15,823 nt of DNA from Lachnospiraceae bacterium UBA3821 (GTDB lineage: Bacteria; Bacillota; Clostridia; Lachnospirales; Lachnospiraceae): contig DFDT01000061.1 in assembly GCA_002368865.1 (NCBI GenBank), forward strand, positions 1 to 15,823, in the 5' to 3' direction. Positions 7,819 to 15,823 of this stretch are shown here, one piece after another. Position numbers and translations under genes: made by a program. The notes beneath the pieces were generated by a model. It saw only the letters and a program-made list of their open reading frames with translations. It searched no databases and was not told the origin of the DNA. The stretch's first letter is position 1. Every line of letters starts with the position of its first letter.

Positions 7819-7830
7819 ATTGTATACAAT
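7819..7830. promoter_or_regulatory. Palindromic operator candidate upstream of livK
   Basis: ATTGTATACAAT is a perfect 12-base palindrome. It fits the TNGT-N2-ACNA pattern typical of operators bound by GntR-family (FadR-like) repressors. It sits just downstream of the proposed livK -10, roughly +5 to +16, where a bound repressor would block transcription. No GntR-type gene is in this window, so the regulator is unknown. Confidence 0.45.
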
Positions 7831-7841
7831 TATTCTTTCAG

Positions 7842-7870
7842 AGGATATACCAAAATCTAGCGTTTGTCAA
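7842..7870 (-). promoter_or_regulatory. livK promoter
   Basis: On the - strand a consensus -35 TTGACA (7870-7865) is followed after 17 bases by TATCCT (7847-7842), a weak -10. An alternative extended -10 TGGTATATC lies two bases closer (15-base spacer). The -35 begins only 16 bases after the stop of the upstream membrane-protein gene. The long leader contains a 12-base palindrome and a hairpin. Confidence 0.55.
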
Positions 7871-7885
7871 TCATTTCTTTTCAAT

Positions 7886-9553
7886 TTATTGTACTTTTTG
7901 ATAAATTTCACAGATTACATTTCCGTATGACTGTATCTGATCCGTTATTTTATACTCCTGTTTGATCCGGTTATAGTCTGATGCTGCATACATATATGCA
8001 TATGTCGGGTTAATGATCAGATATTCCGCCTCATTCCAGTTTTCACAAAGTGAAATATGCATTCTCTGTTTGCCCCTTATTGCATACAGCTGTGCCTCCA
8101 AGCCCCAATAGGCAGGATTGGAAATTGTGCCCACTGATATATCATTGCCTTCTGTACGATCCAGGATACGCTCGTAAGCCTGTTTAAACGCCATATCCCA
8201 ATAGTCAAGTTCATAGTTTGTCTCCACCTGTTTCCCCGCAAGACAGTTGTAAAATGCATATTCGTAGGGATGATTCCCCAAAACACTTCCTGCTAGCAGC
8301 AGGCAATATCCTCCCATAAGAAAAACAGCTGCTTTCTGTTTTTTCCCTTGTTGCAGTATAAAGGAGATGCCCTGCGCTGCCCCAAGCAGGATCGCGGCAT
8401 AAAAGAAATAAAAATGCCTCCATCCGTTATAGTCCGGTGTCCTGTTCCACACTGCATATATTACAGGGATAAGACAAGCCATTATACTTGTGGCAACATA
8501 CCCCGTCGTTCCCGCCGCTTCCCGGGGATTACCCGCTATTTTAACAACCATGTCAATCCCGCCAAGTATCGTCAGACCAAGAATACCGATCGGCGTTGTA
8601 AGCAAGATAATGGTCGGCAGATAAGCCCTTGACATACCTGTCGTGGTTTTGTTATATAATTGCCCTCTGAAGAGTACATAATCATTCCACCAGAAATTTT
8701 TGGCACTATCGATCAGATATTTCCAAAATTCGATCACCCCGGATGCGCTCGCAGGTGTGATGATTCGGTATACCGCAAACCACAAACCAATACAAAGTAT
8801 CATTTTTACTGCTGTTTCCCAATGAAACCTACGATCAATGATCAGCATGATCAGAACATAAATCCCGATCATCCCCCAAATAAATGCACCTATGATCTTT
8901 GCGTTTGTGGCAAAACTACCGATCACTGCAAACAGGATCACCCATTTCCAGCGAACCTCCTGATACAGTTTTCTTCCGAAAAACAGGATTCCCAACGTAA
9001 GAGATAACAGGATCATGTCCTTATTATTGTAATGGCTTTCAGCAAACATCCTTGGCGAGAAATAATACAGAAGTGTTCCGAACACCGCCACTCTTCTGTC
9101 TGGAAAAATATCCCGAAGCAGATAAAAAAGCGCTGTCAGTCCACCCATACATAACAAATAGATATATGCCTGCCAAATTATGTTGCCGATATAGGGAGAC
9201 TTTTGATTCAAATAAAAGACAAAAAACATGGGATAATAAATCGCCATCCCATTATACTTATCTATATTCTCTTCTATGCCTATCACACCGGCATGATCTA
9301 AATCTGCATATAATCCGGTATGTTCCAATCGAAAATGTTGTAAGTATCCTTTGACATTGGAATAAAGGATCAGCTGCTCGGCATCCTGATCAAGATGTAC
9401 GCCATAAGCAAATCCACCGAATATAAAGCCAAAGATCAGTAATACACACAGCATTTGTCGATCGGATATATTTTTTATTTTTCTTATTTGTTCCAAGATC
9501 ATTAACTCTACACTTTCTGTATTTTGATTTTCCGACTTTAGAAATCTCATCAT
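7886..9553 (-). CDS. GT-C type membrane glycosyltransferase-like protein (GT39/ArnT-like)
   Basis: A 555-residue polytopic membrane protein with about ten hydrophobic segments between residues 33 and 425, then a soluble C-terminal region of about 125 residues. It fits the GT-C superfamily, whose members transfer sugars from lipid-phosphate donors on the outer face of the membrane. The acidic DQDAEQ (55-60) sits in the first extracytoplasmic loop, where GT-C enzymes keep catalytic Asp/Glu. SPRMFAESHYNNKDM (166-180), RHFYFFY (379-385) and HPYEYAFYN (428-436) followed by ELDYW (448-452) resemble stretches in clostridial GT39-like proteins. Donor and acceptor are unknown. It looks more AT-rich than its neighbours and is not next to other cell-wall genes. 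No good ribosome-binding site precedes ATG 9553, so the exact start is uncertain (ATG 9550 or 9502 are alternatives). Confidence 0.72.
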   Translation of the reverse strand: MMRFLKSENQNTESVELMILEQIRKIKNISDRQMLCVLLIFGFIFGGFAYGVHLDQDAEQLILYSNVKGYLQHFRLEHTGLYADLDHAGVIGIEENIDKYNGMAIYYPMFFVFYLNQKSPYIGNIIWQAYIYLLCMGGLTALFYLLRDIFPDRRVAVFGTLLYYFSPRMFAESHYNNKDMILLSLTLGILFFGRKLYQEVRWKWVILFAVIGSFATNAKIIGAFIWGMIGIYVLIMLIIDRRFHWETAVKMILCIGLWFAVYRIITPASASGVIEFWKYLIDSAKNFWWNDYVLFRGQLYNKTTTGMSRAYLPTIILLTTPIGILGLTILGGIDMVVKIAGNPREAAGTTGYVATSIMACLIPVIYAVWNRTPDYNGWRHFYFFYAAILLGAAQGISFILQQGKKQKAAVFLMGGYCLLLAGSVLGNHPYEYAFYNCLAGKQVETNYELDYWDMAFKQAYERILDRTEGNDISVGTISNPAYWGLEAQLYAIRGKQRMHISLCENWNEAEYLIINPTYAYMYAASDYNRIKQEYKITDQIQSYGNVICEIYQKVQ

Positions 9554-9585
9554 ATTCTATCATATTTCCATTTGGGATACAAGAA

Positions 9586-9614
9586 TTGACAAAGCAGCAC
9601 AAAAACGCTACTAT
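9586..9614 (+). promoter_or_regulatory. Promoter of the 594-residue protein gene, with candidate operator downstream
   Basis: A consensus -35 TTGACA (9586-9591) is followed after 17 bases by TACTAT (9609-9614), a 4/6 match to the -10. Downstream, at 9631-9645, ATTGT and ACAAT form an inverted repeat spaced by 5 bases, overlapping a second one (TTTGG/CCAAA, 9624-9641). These could be operator sites. The same 120-base gap must also hold the divergent promoter of the membrane-protein gene, for which I see only weak elements. Confidence 0.45.
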
Positions 9615-9673
9615 TAACATATATTTGGGTATTGTACCAAACAATCTGATCAGTACGACATGAGGGGGATTTT

Positions 9674-11458
9674 ATGCGCAAGATTTTTTTGAACTGTCGG
9701 ACAGACAGCCTTGAAGAATACAGAGATGTGGCGAAATTTGCGTCCGAAAACGGTTTTACACATATGGTGATCAGCCAGGTGGAGCCCAGCATGTGGCAAT
9801 GGGACAGAGACCGCAGGGATCCGTATTCCAACTGGAGCATGCTGCAGAGCGCTCTCTTTAAGATCGTGGTTCCCGAAAAATTAAAAGAATTTCTGCCCGA
9901 GGATTATGCGGCAAGAAACTTTGATACATTTGTAAAAAGGGCAGAAATTCTAAAAGAATATGGTTTAAAGGCCGTCTACGTAGGCTGCGAACCTGCATGG
10001 CTGCCCGAGGAGGTTTATCGCAGCCATCCCGCCTGGCGCGGTCCCAGATGTGACCAGCCCAGACGATCCCGTCATGAATACTACGCTCCCTGCACGGACA
10101 ATCCGGAAGTTGTGGAACTTTACAGGGAATGCATTCATAAATTATGCAGTATTGTACCGATTGAATATTTTGAGTTTCTCACAAACGACTCCGGCAGCGG
10201 CATCTGTTGGAGCGAGCGTCTGTATCCCGGTGCCAACGGGCCGGCAAGCTGCAAGCATTTGTCTGTGGCCGACCGTGCCGTTCACTTTCTGAGTGTGATC
10301 CAGGATGCTGCCAAAGAGGTTGGCGTCGATGCCGAGGTAGGATATCATAGAAATTTTGTGCCCACAGAGCTTTCCGCCGTGGCAGCACGCCTGAAGCCCG
10401 GACAGTTCTGCGGTATGTATACCCATCAGAGAAAATGCGGCACTAGGGAAGTTCACAGCGATGCGGTCAGATCTTATGACGGCACTACCGCTCTTGCGGG
10501 AATTCCCCTGACCGTCCGTTTTGTGAACATGATGCAGGATACTTTGGATGATGAGACGGGAAATGTTTACTACTGGCTCTCATCCGCCAAAACAAAGGAA
10601 TATTTCGAAGTGATCCGCGCCTGCAAAGGCAGGCTTCAGAAAACCGTGACCAGCAAATATGCATGCCTGAAAGAGGCCGCAGCTGCTTTGATCGGTGCAA
10701 AATATGCCGATAATCTCGTAAATATCTGGGAACAGATCAGTTACGCAGAAGACAGACTGGCATACTTGAACCGCGGCGGTCATATTTTAAATCTCGGCAC
10801 CATACAGCAGCGCTGGCTCACCAGACCGCTTGTGGTATTTCCGGAGGAATTGCTTCCGGAAGAAAAAGCTTATTACAGAGATTTCCAATTCCAGGCAAGA
10901 ACTGAGGCCGATGCCGACCGGCTGAATGATATGCAGGCAACCGTATGGTGCGCCGGGGAATCCGCGCGATGGATGCTCTGGCAGAATCTGGAATATGCCA
11001 AGAAGCCGCTGGATAAAGCAATCGCCATGATCGATGAACTGCTGCAGGCAACGGATATCGGAGATTACGCTTTTGACCTGCAGGAATTAAAGTTGAAGCT
11101 GCGCATGTACAAATGCATTATGATCAACGCCAATAATGTCATTCATTTTCAGTCCATTTTGGATCGGACCGACAAAAGTGCCGGCGTGGAAGATCAGACG
11201 CTTGCCATCGAAGAGCAGGGCGATCCCAGATATTATAAAATGGAGGGCATTATCCGCGAAGAGATCGACAATACCTATGAAATGATCTCCATATTGGACG
11301 AGGCCAGAACTCCGATCCTCTCCTGCACGCCCACAGTGGAATCGAAATATATTATGAAATTCGGACCGGACGTCCGCAGGGATCTTTGTAAAAAAATCGA
11401 GATCATGCTCCAACACAAATCGGATCTGAACAGACTCTATCGCAGCTATAATCTTTAA
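9674..11458 (+). CDS. Uncharacterised protein, possible TIM-barrel carbohydrate-active enzyme
   Basis: I do not recognise this 594-residue protein with certainty. No signal peptide or membrane segment is present, so it is probably cytoplasmic. The N-terminal half alternates strands and helices as in a TIM barrel: KIFLNCRT (3-10), THMVISQVEP (29-38), GLKAVYVGCEPAW (97-109), YFEFLTNDSGSG (165-176), DAEVGYHRNF (219-228). TNDSGSGICW (170-179) plus LYPGANGP (183-190) recalls acidic-residue motifs in glycoside-hydrolase-like proteins. Glu106 and Asp172 are candidate catalytic acids, as a guess. A second conserved-looking stretch is WLTRPLVVFPEEL (381-393), and the C-terminal 150 residues look helical. 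The ATG has a GAGGGGG ribosome-binding site at 9662-9668. It is a single-gene unit with its own promoter and a strong terminator. A role in sugar metabolism is only an inference. Confidence 0.6.
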   Translation: MRKIFLNCRTDSLEEYRDVAKFASENGFTHMVISQVEPSMWQWDRDRRDPYSNWSMLQSALFKIVVPEKLKEFLPEDYAARNFDTFVKRAEILKEYGLKAVYVGCEPAWLPEEVYRSHPAWRGPRCDQPRRSRHEYYAPCTDNPEVVELYRECIHKLCSIVPIEYFEFLTNDSGSGICWSERLYPGANGPASCKHLSVADRAVHFLSVIQDAAKEVGVDAEVGYHRNFVPTELSAVAARLKPGQFCGMYTHQRKCGTREVHSDAVRSYDGTTALAGIPLTVRFVNMMQDTLDDETGNVYYWLSSAKTKEYFEVIRACKGRLQKTVTSKYACLKEAAAALIGAKYADNLVNIWEQISYAEDRLAYLNRGGHILNLGTIQQRWLTRPLVVFPEELLPEEKAYYRDFQFQARTEADADRLNDMQATVWCAGESARWMLWQNLEYAKKPLDKAIAMIDELLQATDIGDYAFDLQELKLKLRMYKCIMINANNVIHFQSILDRTDKSAGVEDQTLAIEEQGDPRYYKMEGIIREEIDNTYEMISILDEARTPILSCTPTVESKYIMKFGPDVRRDLCKKIEIMLQHKSDLNRLYRSYNL

Positions 11459-11461
11459 AAA

Positions 11462-11502
11462 AAGAAGTCCTCCGTAAAAAGCGGAGGATTTCTTGGTTTC
11501 TT
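11462..11502 (+). terminator. Terminator after the 594-residue protein gene
   Basis: Bases 11462-11474 pair with 11482-11494 over 13 positions (one G-U), with TCCTCCG/CGGAGGA at the core and a 7-base loop. T-rich sequence (TTTCTTTT) follows. It starts 4 bases after the stop codon and separates this gene from the DUF378 gene downstream. Confidence 0.85.
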
Positions 11503-11544
11503 TTCCATTTTTTTCATCATACATATTTTTCTTCATTCGGGAAA

Positions 11545-11553
11545 TGCTATCAT
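11545..11553 (+). promoter_or_regulatory. Extended -10 promoter candidate for the DUF378 gene
   Basis: TGCTATCAT matches the extended -10 pattern TG-N-TATAAT with one mismatch in the hexamer. The region about 17 bases upstream is T-rich (ATTTTT) with no clear -35. It would give a leader of roughly 45 bases. The preceding terminator makes a separate promoter necessary for this gene. Confidence 0.35.
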
Positions 11554-11605
11554 CGTACGTCAAATATAAATTTCAAAATGTAAAAAGAAACGCGAGGGAG
11601 AAAAC

Positions 11606-11818
11606 ATGGGAAATAAATATCTTGACTACACAGCACTGACGATCGCTATCGTAGGTGCCATCGTGTGGGGACTGATCGGACTCTTCCGTTTCGATCTGGT
11701 CGCCTTCCTGTTCGGGGATATGTCCTGGATCTCACGTATTGTATACGTTCTGGTCGGACTTTGTGGACTTTATCTGCTGACTTTCTATATGAAGGTCGAT
11801 GAGGGGTCTGCAAGATAA
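11606..11818 (+). CDS. DUF378 family small membrane protein
   Basis: A 70-residue protein matching the DUF378 family in length and pattern. Two hydrophobic helices (about 9-28 and 40-62) are joined by a short loop, with hallmarks LDYTAL, GAIVWGLIGLF (17-27) and SRIVYVLVGLCGLYLL (43-58). The N-terminus is short and polar, and the C-terminal tail KVDEGSAR is charged. The family is widespread in Bacillota, and I know of no assigned function. The ATG has a GAGGGAG ribosome-binding site 5 bases upstream. It is transcribed alone, between a terminator on its left and a bidirectional terminator shared with the convergent rsfS cluster. Confidence 0.88.
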   Translation: MGNKYLDYTALTIAIVGAIVWGLIGLFRFDLVAFLFGDMSWISRIVYVLVGLCGLYLLTFYMKVDEGSAR

Positions 11819-11835
11819 CATCTCCCCAAAAGAAA

Positions 11836-11881
11836 AAGGGGTGTCTCACCAATCCGGCGCGACACCCCTTACCTATTTTTT
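11836..11881. terminator. Bidirectional terminator, DUF378 gene / rsfS cluster
   Basis: AAGGGGTGTC (11836-11845) pairs perfectly with GACACCCCTT (11861-11870). On the + strand a T-run follows at 11876-11881, and on the - strand the A-run at 11833-11837 gives a T-run immediately after the stem. It lies between the convergent stop codons at 11818 and 11880. Confidence 0.85.
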
Positions 11882-12233
11882 AAATATTCACTTCCTTACC
11901 GTCTCTCCACAAGCGTTCCAGATCATAGAGCAGACGATTTTCTTTATCAAAAATATGCACGATCAGATCCCCGAAATCCATCAGGATCCAATTGGCCGTG
12001 TCATAGCCTTCGATCTGTTTGACGGGATAGCCGGCCCGTCCCAGCTTCTCTTCCACATTATCGCAGATCGCCTGGATCTGGCTGCGATTGGTACCGCCGC
12101 CGATCAGAAAATAATCCGCCACCACCGACACCTCGCTGATGTCAATTGCCCGAATATCCTCCGCTTTTTTGTCCTCCATTGCCTCAACCGCCAGCTGGAG
12201 CAACGTCTTGTCATTTTTCTCTCTATTTTCCAT
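11880..12233 (-). CDS. rsfS: Ribosomal silencing factor RsfS
   Basis: RsfS (YbeB/Iojap family) binds ribosomal protein L14 and blocks joining of the 30S and 50S subunits, lowering translation during nutrient limitation. The 117-residue protein has the family pattern: ADYFLIGGGTNRSQIQAI (39-56), GYDTANWILMDFGDLIVHIF (76-95) and YDLERLW (102-108). The ATG is 13 bases after the yqeK stop, with an AAAGGAAA ribosome-binding site in the gap. It is the last gene of the housekeeping run and ends in a bidirectional hairpin terminator. The nadD-yqeK-rsfS order is widely conserved in Bacillota. Confidence 0.96.
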   Translation of the reverse strand: MENREKNDKTLLQLAVEAMEDKKAEDIRAIDISEVSVVADYFLIGGGTNRSQIQAICDNVEEKLGRAGYPVKQIEGYDTANWILMDFGDLIVHIFDKENRLLYDLERLWRDGKEVNI

Positions 12234-12246
12234 ATGGTTTCCTTTC

Positions 12247-12810
12247 CTATTTGCTGTAATACTCCAGGGTTTCCCTGGTCATGGGATCGATCTCGCCGCC
12301 TTTGGTCTCCAGATAACGCAGCGTATCCTCAAGGATCTGTCTGACCGCCGCATCCAGATCCTTGAATGCCAATGTTCTGATCTGAGCCAGATTCTCGGCT
12401 CTGTTACGCCCCGGCTCAATGTAATCCGCCACGAAAACAATCTTCTCCAAAAGACTCATTCCGGGCCTTCCGGTGGTATGATTCCAGATGGCGCAGATCA
12501 CGTCTCTGTCATCCACATCGTATTCTTCTTTTGCAAGATAAGATCCTGCCTTCGCGTGCAAAAGCGAAGGATTTCTGCGCTCCATATCACTGATATCCAC
12601 ATGATATTTTTCACAGACCGCGATCATTTTATCCCCGGACATACATTTGGCACAGTCATGTAAAAGTCCGGCCAGCTGCGCCTTCTGAATGGAAACACCA
12701 TACCGCATGGCAAGCGCCGCGGCAGTAAACTCCACCCCCAATGTATGTTCATATCGCTTCGGATCCAGGGTTTTTTCCATTGCTTTTCTGATTTTCCTAA
12801 GATCGATCAT
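12247..12810 (-). CDS. yqeK: HD-domain Ap4A hydrolase YqeK
   Basis: A 187-residue HD-superfamily metal enzyme. YqeK proteins hydrolyse diadenosine tetraphosphate symmetrically to ADP, clearing a stress alarmone. The metal ligands are all visible: His22 (RYEHTLGV), the His51-Asp52 pair (LLHDCAK), His85 (LLHAKAG), His111 (IWNHTTG) and Asp129 (VADYIEP). I chose ATG 12810. The longer in-frame start at 12834 is a TTG with no ribosome-binding site. With ATG 12810 the gene overlaps the end of nadD by 14 bases, so coupling with nadD is likely. The nearest purine-rich site (AAAAGGGG) is a little far from the ATG. Confidence 0.93.
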   Translation of the reverse strand: MIDLRKIRKAMEKTLDPKRYEHTLGVEFTAAALAMRYGVSIQKAQLAGLLHDCAKCMSGDKMIAVCEKYHVDISDMERRNPSLLHAKAGSYLAKEEYDVDDRDVICAIWNHTTGRPGMSLLEKIVFVADYIEPGRNRAENLAQIRTLAFKDLDAAVRQILEDTLRYLETKGGEIDPMTRETLEYYSK

Positions 12811-13432
12811 CCCTGTAAAACCCCTTTTTTTCAATATAAAAACGAACGTTTTCCGGCACCATATACCGGATGCTCTCTCCTTTTTTTACCCTGTTCCGGA
12901 TATCCGTTGAGGACAATTCCAGATTTCGGAAAGGCAACAGTACGATCTGAGCCCCCTGCGCCCGATACTTTTCTTCCAACTGTTTCTTTTTATCGGTCAT
13001 ATCGGTCAGATCTGCATCTCCGCGGACAGATGCCACCAGCGTACAGTTTGCAAAAATGCGTTCCGGACTTCGCCATGTTTCAATCGTATAAAGACAGTCC
13101 GCACCGCAGAGAAAGAAATACGTATTTTCCGGATCATTCTCCCGCAATTCCTCCAATGTTTCGCAGGTGTAGGTAGCACCTTCCCGCTTTACCTCCAGAT
13201 CCAGACACCGGAACCGTGGATTCCCTTCCAGCGCCAGCGCGGTCATTTCCAGACGTTCCCCGGCCGAAGGCATCCCTGCGTCCCTTGCGGCAGCCGCCTT
13301 CCTATAAGAAACTCCCGTTGGAATGAACCAGACTTCGTCCAGTCCCATTTCTTCTCTCGCATACTCTGCCAACATCAGATGTCCGATATGGATCGGATTA
13401 AACGTTCCGCCCATGATACCGATCTTGCTCAT
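12797..13432 (-). CDS. nadD: Nicotinate-nucleotide adenylyltransferase NadD
   Basis: NadD adenylates nicotinate mononucleotide to deamido-NAD, a required step in NAD synthesis. The 211-residue protein has the nucleotidyltransferase signature GGTFNPIHIGH (8-18) and the C-terminal SSTDIRNRV, equivalent to the family SSTxIR motif. The substrate loop after WFIPTG is unusual: the common PPHK is replaced by VSYRKAAAARDAG, although the lysine and the following GERLEMT helix start are kept. ATG 13432 is chosen over a TTG at 13447 because GGGAGG lies at 13438-13443 with 5-base spacing. The gene starts 18 bases after yhbY and overlaps yqeK at its end. Confidence 0.95.
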   Translation of the reverse strand: MSKIGIMGGTFNPIHIGHLMLAEYAREEMGLDEVWFIPTGVSYRKAAAARDAGMPSAGERLEMTALALEGNPRFRCLDLEVKREGATYTCETLEELRENDPENTYFFLCGADCLYTIETWRSPERIFANCTLVASVRGDADLTDMTDKKKQLEEKYRAQGAQIVLLPFRNLELSSTDIRNRVKKGESIRYMVPENVRFYIEKKGFYRDDRS

Positions 13433-13450
13433 AGCCGCCTCCCACAAAGC

Positions 13451-13741
13451 TTATTTCGGAAGTACAATCTTAGGCTTATCCTTGTCCGGCTTATACAATA
13501 CGATCTTGCGTCCGATCACCTGGACCACCTGAGAATGGGTACGCTCTGCCACCGCTTCCGCGATTGCTTTCGGATCATCCAGGCAGTTTTTCAAAACCGC
13601 AACCTTGATCAATTCATTATTATTAAAACATTCTCCCACCGCTTCTGTCAACTCCGGTGTCAGACTGGATTTTCCAATCTGAAATACCGGATCCAGATTA
13701 CTGGCAAGGCTTTTTAAATACGCTCTCTGCTTACTTGTCAT
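13451..13741 (-). CDS. yhbY: YhbY-family RNA-binding protein
   Basis: A 96-residue single CRS1-YhbY domain protein. The family binds RNA through a KH-like fold and associates with pre-50S ribosomal particles. Visible features are TSKQRAYLKSLA at the start, the glycine-containing loop FQIGKSSLT, the NNNELIKVAVL stretch and a C-terminal VVQVIGRKIVLYKP. ATG 13741 is chosen over an upstream TTG at 13768. Its AAGGGAG ribosome-binding site (13747-13753) overlaps the obg stop codon, so the two are probably translationally coupled. Position between obg and nadD is common in Clostridia. Confidence 0.94.
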   Translation of the reverse strand: MTSKQRAYLKSLASNLDPVFQIGKSSLTPELTEAVGECFNNNELIKVAVLKNCLDDPKAIAEAVAERTHSQVVQVIGRKIVLYKPDKDKPKIVLPK

Positions 13742-13751
13742 ATCTGCTCCC

Positions 13752-15397
<1,646 letters not shown>

Positions 15398-15400
15398 GGT

Positions 15401-15736
15401 CTACACCTCCTTAACTTTTACTTGTAGATACTTCTTCCCGTATTCTCTGCTGAGATTTTCCAGCGAATACACCATCGCATCCAGCAGAAATACAGATTTT
15501 TCCTGCAGGGGTTTATCTTCCGGGAAAACAAAGTTCATAAACCCGGTTTCCTCGTCAGCCGTCTCGGAAAACTTCTCGCCTGCCAATCCCTCCAGCGAAT
15601 TCATCGCACTGATCACAAGCACCGAGATTGCTGCACAGACGATATCCTCGCCCGCTTTCGCATACCCTGCATGACCCATACAGATGATCTGTCTGTAGGA
15701 TCCCTTTTTGTCTTTTCTGATCTCAACCGTAGTCAT
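15401..15736 (-). CDS. prp: Ribosomal-processing cysteine protease Prp (YsxB)
   Basis: Prp removes the N-terminal extension of L27, a step needed for ribosome function in Bacillota. From ATG 15736 the protein is 111 residues. The predicted catalytic dyad is His22 in MGHAGYA and Cys34 in DIVCAAIS, the positions known for the family. The C-terminal half (GFMNFVFPED and a long helix) matches YsxB proteins. A longer in-frame start at 15763 is a TTG inside rplU and is unlikely. The chosen ATG has no clear ribosome-binding site but is 7 bases after the rplU stop, so re-initiation by coupling is probable. Its substrate L27 is encoded next. Confidence 0.94.
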   Translation of the reverse strand: MTTVEIRKDKKGSYRQIICMGHAGYAKAGEDIVCAAISVLVISAMNSLEGLAGEKFSETADEETGFMNFVFPEDKPLQEKSVFLLDAMVYSLENLSREYGKKYLQVKVKEV

Positions 15737-15743
15737 AACAATC

Positions 15744-15823
15744 TTATGCGTTGATCTTGTCAATCTTCACCTGAGTGTATGCTTGTCTGTGACCATTCTT
15801 CTTGTGATAGCCGGTTTTTCTCT
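15744..15823 (-). CDS. rplU: 50S ribosomal protein L21, 3' end (partial)
   Basis: This open frame runs off the window edge. Reading on the - strand, the last 25 residues end in KTGYHKKNGHRQAYTQVKI followed by DKINA and a TAA stop. GHRQ-YT-VKI is the C-terminal signature of ribosomal protein L21. The position directly ahead of prp and rpmA is the standard rplU-prp-rpmA order. The start and promoter are outside the window. Confidence 0.93.
   Translation of the reverse strand, partial: RKTGYHKKNGHRQAYTQVKIDKINA

Noticed and set aside
7415..7930. A 171-residue Cys-rich open frame on the + strand
   Set aside because: It is antisense to the Ala/Ser/Thr-rich N-terminus of livK, whose GCN and AGC codons read as Cys/Ala on the other strand. 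It crosses the livK promoter and has no ribosome-binding site.
11087..11563. A 158-residue open frame on the - strand at the end of the 594-residue protein gene
   Set aside because: It spans the terminator hairpin of that gene and mirrors its helical C-terminus. No family pattern or ribosome-binding site is visible.

Overview
The window looks like a chromosomal segment of a Clostridia-class Bacillota, most likely a Lachnospiraceae member. Three observations support this: LexA is of the Gram-positive type, ribosomal protein L27 carries the Firmicutes N-terminal extension with a dedicated Prp (YsxB) protease beside it, and Shine-Dalgarno sequences are strong (AGGAGG-like) with moderate GC. The genus is not determinable by eye. 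There are 17 complete genes plus the 3' end of rplU.

Layout, left to right. (1) 1-773: lexA on + with its own promoter, two degenerate LexA-box-like sites and a bidirectional terminator. (2) 784-7870 on -: a branched-chain amino acid ABC transporter locus (livK, then livH-livM-livG-livF), continuing into a cytidylate-kinase-like gene and an orphan McrB-like AAA+ ATPase that converges on lexA. A hairpin terminator and a second promoter separate livK from livHMGF. No terminator is visible between livF and the two extra genes, so they may share its transcript. (3) 7886-11818: three accessory-looking genes. These are a GT-C membrane glycosyltransferase-like protein (-), a 594-residue cytoplasmic protein of uncertain function (+) and a small DUF378 membrane protein (+). 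(4) 11880-15823 on -: a conserved housekeeping cluster, in transcription order rplU(partial)-prp-rpmA, then obg-yhbY-nadD-yqeK-rsfS. It covers large-subunit ribosomal proteins, ribosome assembly and silencing, NAD synthesis and Ap4A breakdown.

How they work together. The liv genes encode a complete lipoprotein, two-permease, two-ATPase importer. Prp removes the L27 N-terminal extension, and Obg, YhbY and RsfS act on the 50S subunit. NadD and YqeK are nucleotide-metabolism enzymes in a very common translationally coupled arrangement. Several starts were set downstream of the longest possible start, because the longest forms begin at TTG codons or lack a ribosome-binding site.

I found no RNA gene, CRISPR array, insertion sequence or phage module. 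No gene-free stretch exceeds about 155 bases. The items most worth following up are the McrC-less McrB-like ATPase in the liv transcript, the unassigned 594-residue protein, and the regulatory structure around livK.
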